Of a DNA stretch of 18,947 bases, positions 1 through 7,890 are shown piece after piece. Below the pieces are notes generated by a model. It ran no database searches. It saw only the letters and a program-made list of their open reading frames with translations, and had not been told where the DNA came from. Source of the DNA: CAYTCZ01 sp964436315 (lineage in GTDB: Bacteria > Actinomycetota > Thermoleophilia > Gaiellales > Gaiellaceae); assembly GCA_964436315.1 (NCBI GenBank), contig CAYTCZ010000078.1, positions 1 to 18,947 on the forward strand, written 5' to 3'. Position 1 is the first letter of the stretch; each line of letters begins with the position of its first letter. Both the position numbers and the translations under genes were made by a program.

Positions 1-11
1 CGCTGAAGGGA

Positions 12-980
12 TTGGCTTCGGAGACCCGTGCGAAGGTCACCGTGCTCGATCCGGTGGGCCACGCCGCCAAGGAATCGCTCCGCGAGATGGCGGGGGCGAT
101 CGAGGCGGTCGCCACCAAGCTCGACGGACGCTTTGCCCGCGCGGTGCGCTTCATGGCGGACTGCGAGGGTCACGTCGTGCTCACGGGCCTCGGCAAGTCT
201 GGGCTCATCGGCAAGAAGATCGCCGCCACGTTGGCCTCCACGGGCACGCCCAGCTTCTTCGTCCACTCGGCCGAGGCGTTCCACGGGGACCTCGGCATGA
301 TCACGGAGCGCGACGTGGTCGTGCTCCTGTCCTACTCCGGAGAGACCCGAGAGGTCGTGGAGCTGGTGCCGCATCTCGAGCGACGTGGGGTTCCCACCAT
401 CGCCCTCGTCGGCCGCCAGGACTCGAGCCTCGCCCGGTTGGTGGACATCGCGATCGACGTCTCCGTCGACCGTGAGGCCTGCCCCAACAACCTCGCCCCG
501 ACCAGCTCGACGCTAGCCACGCTCGCGGTCGGCGACGCGCTATCCATCGCCCTCGTCCGCCACCGTCGTTTCCTGGCGGAGGACTTTGCGCGCCTTCACC
601 CCGGTGGCAGCCTCGCCCGACGTTTCGCTCGCGTTCGAGACGCGATGAGCCGCGAACGGTTGCCCATCGTCCCGCGCACGGCGACCGCGAAGGAGGCCAT
701 GCTGGCCTTGGTGGGTGCTCGGGTCCCGCTCCTGCTCGTCTCCGACGGCCCCCGCTTGGCCGGGATCCTCGGCGAGAAGGAGCTCCGCGCCGAGCTGGAG
801 GCCAATGACGGCTCGCTCGATGCCCCGATCGAGAACATGCTGGACGAGGGCGAGATGCCCGTGATCGACGCCGACGCCTACGTGGCGGACGCGCTCGAGC
901 AGATGACCCGCGTTGGTCGCGACGCACTCGTGGTTCTGGACAGCGAGGGTCATGTGTGCGGGATACTCCTGGAACGCTGA
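12..980 (+). CDS. kdsD: Arabinose-5-phosphate isomerase (KdsD/KpsF type)
   Basis: Converts ribulose-5-phosphate to arabinose-5-phosphate, the first step of cytosolic Kdo synthesis. A SIS domain spans about residues 43-180, followed by two CBS domains (about 208-262 and 272-322). The GKSG loop (K62), SGET (E111), REACP (E155) and HPGG (H196) match the four catalytic positions known in E. coli KdsD, and the stretch EACPNNLAPTSST is a strong family match. The TTG at 12 gives an N-terminus of normal length, but the frame is open to the left edge with no stop, so the true start could lie just outside the window. A GAAGGG lies only one base before this TTG, which is too close to be a convincing ribosome site. 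The protein ends shortly after the last CBS strand, lacking the final helix present in E. coli. It heads the + strand operon; in group 2 loci the paralogue is called kpsF. Confidence 0.93.
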   Translation: MASETRAKVTVLDPVGHAAKESLREMAGAIEAVATKLDGRFARAVRFMADCEGHVVLTGLGKSGLIGKKIAATLASTGTPSFFVHSAEAFHGDLGMITERDVVVLLSYSGETREVVELVPHLERRGVPTIALVGRQDSSLARLVDIAIDVSVDREACPNNLAPTSSTLATLAVGDALSIALVRHRRFLAEDFARLHPGGSLARRFARVRDAMSRERLPIVPRTATAKEAMLALVGARVPLLLVSDGPRLAGILGEKELRAELEANDGSLDAPIENMLDEGEMPVIDADAYVADALEQMTRVGRDALVVLDSEGHVCGILLER

Positions 981-993
981 CCCGCGTCATCTC

Positions 994-1464
994 ATGAGCT
1001 CCGTTGGACATCGGCTGTGCCGGACCGAATCGGGCCGCCCGCGCGGCCTGACGGGAGCGATGTACGTGGCGCTCGGCATTGCAGCGTCGGCGGGCTGCGG
1101 AAGCGCCCCACCGACGGAAGCCGAGCTCGCTTACGCGAGCTCGATGGGCGCGACCGTCGAGATGGCGACCAGCGCCGCGGAGGAGGAAGCTCTCCTCCGC
1201 GCAGCGGCGCTGCCGGCCGGTGAGCCCACCCAGCTGGACGGCGCCGTCGTGGTGGCTGGACCGATCTACATGGCCGCGAGCGGGCGACACTGTCGGGAGC
1301 TGATCATCGGCTCCTCCCAGAGGCTCGCGTGCGAAGCCGTCCAGGCCGACGGCTGGGTGTTCGTTCCGAACGTGTTCACGGTGGAGCCCATCACCGCGGG
1401 AGACGAGGCCCCCACCCCGCCGCCGACTCCTGAGTCCGCCGAGACGGAGGAGGGCACGTCGTGA
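994..1464 (+). CDS. Small putative lipoprotein of the capsule operon
   Basis: A 156-residue protein of unknown function. From the ATG at 994 the N-terminus has several arginines, a hydrophobic stretch (about residues 19-33) and ends in ASAGC, a plausible lipobox with C35 as the lipidated residue. Serine rather than leucine at -3 is somewhat atypical. The mature part has an ASGRHCREL core (residues 95-103) and LACE (111-114), so C100 and C113 could form a disulfide, followed by DGWVFVPN and a Pro/Glu-rich tail. An alternative ATG at 1060 has a better ribosome site (GGGAG at 1053-1057) but would remove the charged n-region of the signal peptide, so 994 is preferred. Its stop overlaps the kpsM start (GTGA). 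Position among exporter genes suggests an envelope accessory role. I recognise the SGRxCR pattern only loosely from small envelope lipoproteins. Confidence 0.75.
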   Translation: MSSVGHRLCRTESGRPRGLTGAMYVALGIAASAGCGSAPPTEAELAYASSMGATVEMATSAAEEEALLRAAALPAGEPTQLDGAVVVAGPIYMAASGRHCRELIIGSSQRLACEAVQADGWVFVPNVFTVEPITAGDEAPTPPPTPESAETEEGTS

Positions 1465-2294
1465 GTGACACGACCGCCAGCTCCGCCCCCGCCATGCCAA
1501 CGCCGCGGTCCCCCGAGCTCGTCCGGGGACTGTTCACACAGCTGCGAGTGATCCACGCCGTTGCTCTACGAGAAACGCGCACCCGATTCGGGGCCAACCA
1601 GCTGGGGTACGTTTGGGCGCTCCTGGAACCCCTCTTCTGGATCGGGACGTTCGCCGGGCTCTTCTACTTGGTCGGCCGAAACCCGCCCGGCGGGATGGCG
1701 GTGGTGCCCTTCCTCGCCACCGGTGTCGTCGCCTACGACCTCGTGATCAAGACCTCCGAGCGGGGCAGCCAAGCCATCAACGGCAACAAGGCGCTTCTCT
1801 TCTATCCACAGGTCCAAACACTGGACCTGATCTTGGCGCGCGGCCTCCTCGAAATGGCGACCTTCGTCACCATCTTTGCGCTCATCATCGCCGGCTGGGC
1901 CTTCACGGTGCCCCGCTTCCGCATCGACGATCTACTCACGATCATGAACGGCCTTGGTCTCGCTGGGCTGCTCGGCATGGGACTCGGGCTGGTGTTCTGC
2001 TCCATGAACGTGCTCACGCCCACGGTGGACCGGATTCGCGGGCCGCTCTTCCGCCCCCTCTTCTGGATCAGCGGGCTCTTCTTCACGGCGGAGAGCCTGC
2101 CGTCGTCGACCATCCGAGAGATGGCGCTCTACAACCCGATCCTTCATTGCGTAGAGATGGTGCGCTCGGGCTTCTTCCCCTCCTACGACTCTCGCTATGC
2201 CGAGCCCGGCTACGTGGGACTCTGGATCGTCACCCTCTTCTTCATCGGGCTCACGCTGGAGCGGAAGGTCCGCCACAAGGTGCAGCTCACATGA
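1461..2294 (+). CDS. kpsM: Capsule ABC transporter permease (KpsM/CtrC type)
   Basis: Inner-membrane subunit of the ABC-2 exporter that moves the lipid-linked capsule polymer across the cytoplasmic membrane together with KpsT. The 277 residues include a cytoplasmic N-terminus with LRETRTRFGANQLGYVW (36-52), the amphipathic interface segment typical of polysaccharide permeases. About six hydrophobic segments follow (near 53-72, 82-95, 128-150, 160-182, 197-211, 252-266). The C-terminal NPILHCVEMVRSGFF (225-239) is the usual KpsM signature before the last helix. The GTG start at 1461 overlaps the lipoprotein stop and is preceded by GGAGGAGGG at 1446-1454, a strong ribosome site. Family assignment is firm; the transported polymer is inferred from context. 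Confidence 0.95.
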   Translation: MSDTTASSAPAMPTPRSPELVRGLFTQLRVIHAVALRETRTRFGANQLGYVWALLEPLFWIGTFAGLFYLVGRNPPGGMAVVPFLATGVVAYDLVIKTSERGSQAINGNKALLFYPQVQTLDLILARGLLEMATFVTIFALIIAGWAFTVPRFRIDDLLTIMNGLGLAGLLGMGLGLVFCSMNVLTPTVDRIRGPLFRPLFWISGLFFTAESLPSSTIREMALYNPILHCVEMVRSGFFPSYDSRYAEPGYVGLWIVTLFFIGLTLERKVRHKVQLT

Positions 2295-2941
2295 TCGAGC
2301 TCCAATCGGTGACGAAGGCGTACCAGACACGGGTCGGTGACCACGTGGTGCTCGATCGCATCGACGCCACCTTCCCGGAGCGCGTGTCGGTGGGGATCCT
2401 CGGCAAGAACGGCGCCGGGAAGTCGACCCTGCTACGTATCCTCGGTGGTGCCGAGCAGCCCGACGCGGGCAAGGTGCTGCGCACGGGCCGAGTCTCGTGG
2501 CCGATCGGCTTCTCGGGGGGGTTCAACGGCAGCCTCACCGGCGAGGAGAACTCCCGGTTCATCGCCCGAATCTACGGCGCCGACCTGGACGAGGTCGTGG
2601 ACTTCGCGCAGCGCTTCGCCGAGATCGGCGAGTACTTCCGCATGCCCGTTCGAACCTACTCCTCGGGCATGCGCGCGCGCCTGGCGTTCGGGCTCAGCAT
2701 GGCCCTCGACTTCGACACGTACCTCGTGGACGAGGTCACCGCGGTTGGCGACAAGTCGTTTCAGGCGAAGTGCCATGCCGCCTTCTCCGACCGGCGCGAG
2801 CGAAGCTCCGTAATCATCGTCTCGCACCAGATGGCCACCATTCGGAAGTACTGCTCGCGAGCCGCGGTGCTGACCCACGGGCGCCTCGCCTTCTATGACG
2901 ACCTGGACGAGGCCCAAGAAGCGTACGAGGCAGTCGCATGA
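2291..2941 (+). CDS. kpsT: Capsule ABC transporter ATPase (KpsT/CtrD type)
   Basis: Nucleotide-binding subunit powering KpsM. The 216-residue length is normal for KpsT, which lacks the C-terminal carbohydrate-binding domain found in some Wzt O-antigen exporters. Visible motifs are Walker A GKNGAGKST (38-46), the signature YSSGMR (123-128), Walker B TYLVDE (143-148) followed by VTAVGD, and the switch histidine in VSH (H179). The YSSGM form instead of LSGGQ, and the VDEVTAVGD string, are characteristic of this subfamily. The ATG at 2291 overlaps the kpsM stop (ATGA). The reading frame is also open far upstream, but that part is a shadow of kpsM. Its stop in turn overlaps the kpsE start. Confidence 0.96.
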   Translation: MIELQSVTKAYQTRVGDHVVLDRIDATFPERVSVGILGKNGAGKSTLLRILGGAEQPDAGKVLRTGRVSWPIGFSGGFNGSLTGEENSRFIARIYGADLDEVVDFAQRFAEIGEYFRMPVRTYSSGMRARLAFGLSMALDFDTYLVDEVTAVGDKSFQAKCHAAFSDRRERSSVIIVSHQMATIRKYCSRAAVLTHGRLAFYDDLDEAQEAYEAVA

Positions 2942-4089
2942 ACGCTCCGCTCAAAGGAACGACGGGACCGGCGGTGAACACCGTCCGGGAGCTCCGAAAG
3001 CTGCGTGCGCGGCGACTCGCACGCCGGTTGGGTCTCGGAGTGATCCTTCCGACCGTGCTCGCCAGCATCTACTACGGCGCCGTCCAGACCCCTCAGTTCG
3101 AGTCGATCTCGGCGTTCACGGTCCAGGCCGCGGACGGTCCCTCGGCGCCTCAGCTCGAATTCCTCTTCGCCTCGGTGCCGGGCAACGCGGGCCGCGATGC
3201 GCAGCTCGTGCAGGAGCATGCCCGGAGCCGCGACATGCTCCAGTACCTGATCGACGAGCACGACTTCGTCGGCCACTACTCGGACGATTCCGTCGACTTT
3301 GCCTCGCGACTCGACGCTGACGCCGGCACCGAAGAGCTCCACGAGTACTACCTGGACATGGTGGAGGTCGAGTACGACCCCGCCTCCGGGTTGCTGCGCC
3401 TCCGCGTGCTCGCGTTCGACGCAGACGCCGCGAAGCGCTTCTCGCAGGCCATCCTCGACAAGAGCGAGGAGATGGTCAATGCGCTCGCCTCTCGAGCTCG
3501 AGACGACCGCATCGCGCTCGCGAGCACCGAGCTCGAGCGGGCCGAGGCGCGACTCACCCAGGCGCGCACGGCCCTCACGGAGGCACAGAGCGAGGGCTCG
3601 GACCTCGACCCAGTGCAGTCTGCAGCGGCGCTGTATCAGCTGAAGTCCGAGCTGGAAGGACAGCTCGCGTCAGCACGCGCCGAGCTGAGTGCGCTCCGCG
3701 CGACCATGCCAACGGGGTCGCCCGAGGTGGTCGCTCAGCAGCGCCGGGTCTCGGCCCTACAGCGACAGCTCTCCGAGCAGAACGAACGACTCGCCGGCGA
3801 GAGCGGCGCCTCGCTCCGCGCGGCCATCTCCCGCTTCGAGCCACTGATGGCAGAGAAGGAGTTCGCCGAGCGGGCCTATGCATCGGCCCTGACCTCGCTC
3901 GAGATGGCCCGGGTGGACGCCGCGCGACAGCACCGATACCTGGTGACCCTCGCCGGCCCTTCCGAGCCGAGCGACGCGACCTACCCCGACGTACTCTGGT
4001 CCATCTTGACCTTCCTCATCCTCAGCCTCGCCGTGATGGGAATCGGCACGCTCCTGATCGCCTCGGTGCGTGAGCATGCGAACGTTTGA
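2938..4089 (+). CDS. kpsE: Capsule export inner-membrane/periplasmic protein (KpsE/CtrB type, PCP-3)
   Basis: Polysaccharide co-polymerase-type adaptor linking the KpsMT exporter to the outer-membrane channel. The 383 residues show a short basic cytoplasmic N-terminus (RELRKLRARRLARR), a first membrane helix at about 31-49, and a periplasmic domain opening with TPQFESISAFTVQ. A long coiled-coil region (about 185-340) is rich in Glu, Arg, Ala and Leu. The segment PSDATYPDVLW precedes a second membrane helix at about 352-376, with a very short cytoplasmic tail. This two-helix, large periplasmic coiled-coil topology matches KpsE/CtrB/BexC. The start ATG overlaps the kpsT stop (ATGA) and the end overlaps kpsD. 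Confidence 0.93.
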   Translation: MNAPLKGTTGPAVNTVRELRKLRARRLARRLGLGVILPTVLASIYYGAVQTPQFESISAFTVQAADGPSAPQLEFLFASVPGNAGRDAQLVQEHARSRDMLQYLIDEHDFVGHYSDDSVDFASRLDADAGTEELHEYYLDMVEVEYDPASGLLRLRVLAFDADAAKRFSQAILDKSEEMVNALASRARDDRIALASTELERAEARLTQARTALTEAQSEGSDLDPVQSAAALYQLKSELEGQLASARAELSALRATMPTGSPEVVAQQRRVSALQRQLSEQNERLAGESGASLRAAISRFEPLMAEKEFAERAYASALTSLEMARVDAARQHRYLVTLAGPSEPSDATYPDVLWSILTFLILSLAVMGIGTLLIASVREHANV

Positions 4090-5692
4090 GTCGCTCACGG
4101 TCCTCGCCTCCGCTGTCCTGATCGCGAGTCCCGCGCTCGCCCAGGAGACGGAGCGTCCCGCGGCAGCCGACTCGGCGAGCTCGGCGGAGGCGTCCGCTCC
4201 AAGCGCGCCACGCCCGTTCGGGTCCAACCTGTTCGACGGGAACTTCGCCGGTCAGCGCGAGGACGGAATCAACCCCGAGTACCACATCCTCCCGGGCGAT
4301 CGCGTGGTGGTGAACGCCTGGGGTGCCCTCAACCTCAACGACGTGTTCGCAGTGGACACCCAAGGGAACATCTTCATCCCCGGTGTCGGGCCGATTCGCC
4401 TCGAGGGGGTCCGCAACGCCGAGCTCACGGATACCGTCCAGCGCGCCATCGCGCGGAGCTATCGAGGGAGCTTCGGCGTGTACACGAATCTGCTCAACGC
4501 GAGTCCGGTCGCGGTCTTCGTGACCGGCGGTGTCCAGCGCCCCGGCCGCTACGCGGGGATTCCCTCGGATTCGGTACTCTTCTTCCTGGCCCAGGCCGGA
4601 GGCATCGCTCCGCAGCGCGGCAGCTATCGGCACGTCTCGGTGATGCGGGAGGGGAACCAGCTCGCTGAGCTCGACCTCTACGACTTCCTGCTGCGTGGGA
4701 ACCTCTCGACCCCGCAGCTCGAGGATGGGGACACCATCCTGGTGGGCCGGCGCGGGCCGGTGGTAGAGGTCACCGGCGCCGAACAGGGCACCGTCCTGGT
4801 CGAGCTGGCATCCGACCAAGCCACGGGCTCCGTCGTCCTCGACGTCGTGGCTCCGACGACCCGCAGCACGGAGGTCACCGTGCGGGGTGTGCGCGAGGGC
4901 CAGCCGATGGTTCGAACGCTCGGCGCCGCCGATTTCCGCGGGGCGCCGCTGCGGGGCGGCGATATGGTCACCTTCCGCGAGGAGGGTCGCCCGCAGCACA
5001 TCGTCGTGCGACTCGAGGGTGAGCACGACGCTGCCTCGGAGGTCGCTATCCGTCGAGGGACGCGGCTGATCGACCTGCTCAACTGGATTCATGTCGATCC
5101 CGAACTCGCCCACACGAGTGCGGTCCACATCCGCCGCCCCGAGGTCGCGCAGCAGCAGCGCCAGACCATCCTGGCGAGCCTCGACCGCCTCGAGAGAAGC
5201 GCGATGCTCGCGCTCTCGGGTACGCAGGGCGAAGCGGAGATTCGGGTCCGAGAAGCCGAGCTCGTGCGCGCCTTCGTCGACCGGGCACGCAACATCCGCC
5301 CCGAAGGGCGCGTCGTCACCGCGTCGGGGGGGCGGCAGCTCAACGTACTCCTTCGGGATGGGGACACGATCATCATCCCCACACGGACGAACGTCGTCCG
5401 CGTCGGTGGCGAGGTGCAGGTCGCTCAGGCAGTGATGTACCGGCCAGACCTCACGGTCCGCGACTACGTTCAGATGGCGGGTGGGTACACCAACCGGGCC
5501 GAAACCGATGCCGTGATCCTGATGCGGCCGAACGGCTCCGCCCTCCTGGCGCCAGACGACGCTCCCATCGAGCCCGGCGACGAGATCCTGATCCCGCCGA
5601 AGATCGACCACAAGGTCTTCCAGAACGCGGTGGACCTCTCTCAGGTCATCTACCAAATCGCGATCGCAGCGTCCGTGCTCCTTCGGATCTAG
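4076..5692 (+). CDS. kpsD: Outer-membrane polysaccharide export protein (KpsD type, OPX)
   Basis: Outer-membrane/periplasmic end of the capsule conduit. From ATG 4076 the protein has 538 residues, close to the size of E. coli KpsD. A Sec signal peptide runs to ASPALA (cleavage after residue 22). No lipobox cysteine is present, so like KpsD and unlike Wza or CtrA it is not a lipoprotein. A low-complexity Ser/Ala/Pro linker follows, then the polysaccharide-export domain beginning YHILPGDRVVV (69-79). SLBB-type beta-grasp modules follow, recognisable from VTGGVQRPGRYA (149-160) and VRVGGEVQVAQAV (441-453). The C-terminus DLSQVIYQIAIAASVLL closely resembles the KpsD tail. A GTG six bases earlier (4070) is an alternative start; ATG is preferred because the signal peptide then begins with MR. 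The gene overlaps kpsE by 14 bases. Confidence 0.93.
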   Translation: MRTFESLTVLASAVLIASPALAQETERPAAADSASSAEASAPSAPRPFGSNLFDGNFAGQREDGINPEYHILPGDRVVVNAWGALNLNDVFAVDTQGNIFIPGVGPIRLEGVRNAELTDTVQRAIARSYRGSFGVYTNLLNASPVAVFVTGGVQRPGRYAGIPSDSVLFFLAQAGGIAPQRGSYRHVSVMREGNQLAELDLYDFLLRGNLSTPQLEDGDTILVGRRGPVVEVTGAEQGTVLVELASDQATGSVVLDVVAPTTRSTEVTVRGVREGQPMVRTLGAADFRGAPLRGGDMVTFREEGRPQHIVVRLEGEHDAASEVAIRRGTRLIDLLNWIHVDPELAHTSAVHIRRPEVAQQQRQTILASLDRLERSAMLALSGTQGEAEIRVREAELVRAFVDRARNIRPEGRVVTASGGRQLNVLLRDGDTIIIPTRTNVVRVGGEVQVAQAVMYRPDLTVRDYVQMAGGYTNRAETDAVILMRPNGSALLAPDDAPIEPGDEILIPPKIDHKVFQNAVDLSQVIYQIAIAASVLLRI

Positions 5693-5711
5693 CAGCTAGG
5701 GATCGGTGAAC

Positions 5712-6542
5712 ATGAAGCTACTCGATACTCCGGTAGGCCCGACCGAGCCGATCTTCCTGATCGCCGGGCCCTGTGTCATCGAGAGTCGCGATCTGGTGTT
5801 CGAGATCGCCGAGACGATGAAGGACATCGCAGAGGCGCTCGGCATCCTCTACGTGTTCAAGGCGAGCTTCGACAAGGCCAACCGGACGAGCGCGAGCTCC
5901 TATCGCGGGCCAGGGCTCGAGGAGGGCCTTCGCATCCTGGAGTCCGTTCGGAGCGAGGTGGGCGTCCCGGTGCTCACGGACGTACACGAGGACACGCCGA
6001 TCGGCGAGGTCGCCTCCGTGGTGGACGTTCTTCAGACGCCTGCATTTCTCGTACGGCAGACCAACTTCATGCAGCGGGTGGCCGACGCTGGGCTCCCCGT
6101 GAACGTGAAGAAGGGGCAGTTCCTCGCGCCATGGGACATGGTCCACGTGGTGGAGAAGTGCCGCGCGACCGGCAACGAGCAGATCATGGTCTGCGAGCGT
6201 GGCGCTTCCTTCGGCTACAACACCCTGATCAGCGACATGAGGGGGCTCGCGATCATGCGGCAGACCGGCGCGCCAGTCGTGTTCGACGCCACGCACTCGG
6301 TCCAGCAGCCCGGGGGCCAGGGCAGCAGCTCCGGTGGGAAGCGGGAGGGTGTGCCGGTCCTCGCTCGCGCCGCGGTTGCTGCGGGCGTCAGTGGTCTCTT
6401 CATGGAGACTCACCCGGAGCCGGACTCTGCGCTCAGCGATGGGCCCAACATGTGGCCCCTGGGACGAATGCAAGAGCTCCTCGAGGTACTCGTCGAGCTC
6501 GACCGGGTCGTGAAGAGCCGTCCGTTCGCGGAGGGTGCGTGA
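5712..6542 (+). CDS. kdsA: Kdo-8-phosphate synthase, metal-dependent class
   Basis: Condenses arabinose-5-phosphate with phosphoenolpyruvate to give Kdo-8-phosphate. The (beta/alpha)8 family signatures are clear: YVFKASFDKANRTS, SYRGPGLEEGL, DVHE, NVKKGQFLAP, FDATHSVQQPGG and METHPEP. Residue 21 is cysteine in AGPCVIES, where the E. coli enzyme has asparagine. Together with H195, E232 and D243 this reproduces the four metal ligands of the Aquifex-type, divalent-metal-dependent KdsA. The ATG at 5712 is chosen because AGGGA (5698-5702) sits nine bases upstream; a GTG at 5706 would place it too close. The stop overlaps kdsC (GTGA). Only 19 bases separate it from kpsD, so it is probably co-transcribed with the exporter. 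Confidence 0.96.
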   Translation: MKLLDTPVGPTEPIFLIAGPCVIESRDLVFEIAETMKDIAEALGILYVFKASFDKANRTSASSYRGPGLEEGLRILESVRSEVGVPVLTDVHEDTPIGEVASVVDVLQTPAFLVRQTNFMQRVADAGLPVNVKKGQFLAPWDMVHVVEKCRATGNEQIMVCERGASFGYNTLISDMRGLAIMRQTGAPVVFDATHSVQQPGGQGSSSGGKREGVPVLARAAVAAGVSGLFMETHPEPDSALSDGPNMWPLGRMQELLEVLVELDRVVKSRPFAEGA

Positions 6543-7117
6543 CCACTGCCGAGGGCGGGTCCTCGGCTCCCTTCCCCGCGGCCATCGAAGCGCGAGCCAT
6601 GAAGCTGCGCGTTCTCGCGCTGGACGTCGACGGAGTACTGACCGACGGCCGCCTCCGCTACGGGCCCGATGGCGAGACCCTGAAGGTCTTCGATGTGAAG
6701 GACGGCTTGGGCATCAAGCTACTCCAAGAGGACGGGGTCGAGGTCGCTGTGATCTCCGCCCGACGGGCGCCCGCCCTGGAGCGGCGACTCTCCGACCTGG
6801 GGGTGGCCCACGCCCTGCTCGGCCGCAGTGACAAACGCCGCGCGCTAGGGGAGCTCGAGAGCACTCTCGGCGTCCCGGCATCTTCCATGGCGTTCATGGG
6901 CGACGACGTGCTCGACCTCCCCGCGCTGCGCGCCGTCACGCTTTCCATCTGCCCCGCCGACGCCCACTTCATGGTGCGGGACTCCGTCGACTGGATCACG
7001 GAAGCGACGGGAGGGCGAGGCGCCGTGCGCGAGGTCGCTGACGGCCTCCTCTCGGCGCGGGGACGCCTCCACGAAATCGTGGAAGAGCATCTCATGGCGC
7101 GCGGAGGTGGGCATTGA
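6539..7117 (+). CDS. kdsC: Kdo-8-phosphate phosphatase (KdsC)
   Basis: HAD-superfamily phosphatase that removes phosphate from Kdo-8-phosphate to give free Kdo. Motif I is LDVDGVLTDG (D29 and D31), motif II is the serine in VISARR (S73), the motif III lysine lies in GRSDKR (K99), and motif IV is MGDDVLDLPAL (120-130). The GGRGAVREV segment (158-166) is typical of KdsC and forms part of the tetramer active site. From the GTG at 6539 the protein has 192 residues with a 20-residue N-terminal extension comparable with E. coli KdsC; a shorter start at ATG 6599 is possible. The GTG overlaps the kdsA stop, and CGGAGGG (6529-6535) precedes it at short spacing. The stop overlaps the kdsB start. Confidence 0.93.
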   Translation: MTTAEGGSSAPFPAAIEARAMKLRVLALDVDGVLTDGRLRYGPDGETLKVFDVKDGLGIKLLQEDGVEVAVISARRAPALERRLSDLGVAHALLGRSDKRRALGELESTLGVPASSMAFMGDDVLDLPALRAVTLSICPADAHFMVRDSVDWITEATGGRGAVREVADGLLSARGRLHEIVEEHLMARGGGH

Positions 7118-7890
7118 GCGTGAGCTTCCAGGTCGTGATCCCCGCTCGACTCGGCTCGACTCGGCTGCCAGAGAAGCCTCTCGCCGACCTCGGCGGTGAG
7201 CCGCTGATCGTTCGCGTGTGGGAGCGGGCGATGAAAGCGGGGGCCGAGCGAGTCATCGTCGCCGCCGACCACGATCGAATCGTGGGAGCCGTCGAGAAGG
7301 TGGGAGGCGTCGGGCTGCTGACCCGAACGAGTCACCGCAGCGGCACCGACAGGCTCGCCGAGGTGGCCGAGATCGAGGGCTGGAGCGACGAGACGATCGT
7401 CGTGAACCTGCAGGGCGACGAGCCGCTCCTCCCAACGGAGCTCCCGGCCCGGCTCGCCGCCGCCCTGGCGGATCATCCGACGGCCGGAATCGCCACCATG
7501 GCCGTCCGGATCGACGAGGCCACCGAGCTCTTCAGCCCGAACGCGGTGAAGACCGTCCTCGACGACGAGGGCTACGCCCTGCTCTTCAGCCGAGCACCGA
7601 TCCCCTGGGTGCGCGATGTGTTCACGGACGGGCCGCCGGGCGAGCTCCCGACGGGCGTACCCTTCCTCCGACACGTGGGTCTCTACGCCTATCGGGTCGG
7701 GACACTGCGAGAGATCGCCGGAGCTCCCCCCGCCGCCATCGAGCGTGCGGAGTCGCTCGAACAGCTGCGTGCCATGGCGATGGGGATCCGTATCCACGTG
7801 ACGGTGTTGGAGCAGGCGCCTCCTCCCGGCGTCGACACTCCAGACGACCTCACCGCGGCTCGCGCGCACTTCGCAACGCCCGTCCGATGA
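7114..7890 (+). CDS. kdsB: CMP-Kdo synthetase (3-deoxy-manno-octulosonate cytidylyltransferase)
   Basis: Activates Kdo with CTP to CMP-Kdo, the donor used by KpsC and KpsS (and by lipid A core transferases). The 258 residues carry the classic series: PARLGSTRLPEKPL (10-23) for CTP binding, HRSGTDR (74-80), NLQGDEP (98-104), FSRAPIPW (158-165), HVGLYAYR (187-194), ESLEQLR (213-219) and GVDTPDDL (239-246). The TTG at 7114 overlaps the kdsC stop and lies six bases after GGAGG (7103-7107); the GTG two codons later (7120) is an alternative. It completes the CMP-Kdo pathway within this operon. Its stop overlaps the following glycosyltransferase start (ATGA). Confidence 0.96.
   Translation: MSVSFQVVIPARLGSTRLPEKPLADLGGEPLIVRVWERAMKAGAERVIVAADHDRIVGAVEKVGGVGLLTRTSHRSGTDRLAEVAEIEGWSDETIVVNLQGDEPLLPTELPARLAAALADHPTAGIATMAVRIDEATELFSPNAVKTVLDDEGYALLFSRAPIPWVRDVFTDGPPGELPTGVPFLRHVGLYAYRVGTLREIAGAPPAAIERAESLEQLRAMAMGIRIHVTVLEQAPPPGVDTPDDLTAARAHFATPVR

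Noticed and set aside
1613..2290. Upstream open stretch in frame with kpsT
   Set aside because: It overlaps kpsM and has shadow composition; the conserved ATPase starts at the ATGA overlap at 2291.
4022..5656. Long minus-strand open frame (544 codons) opposite kpsD
   Set aside because: It lies entirely antisense to a well-supported KpsD, contains no recognisable domain and has the His/Asp/Arg-rich composition expected from reading high-GC codons backwards.
6658..7869. Minus-strand open frame (403 codons) opposite kdsC and kdsB
   Set aside because: It is antisense to two intact enzymes with full motif sets and has no recognisable features.
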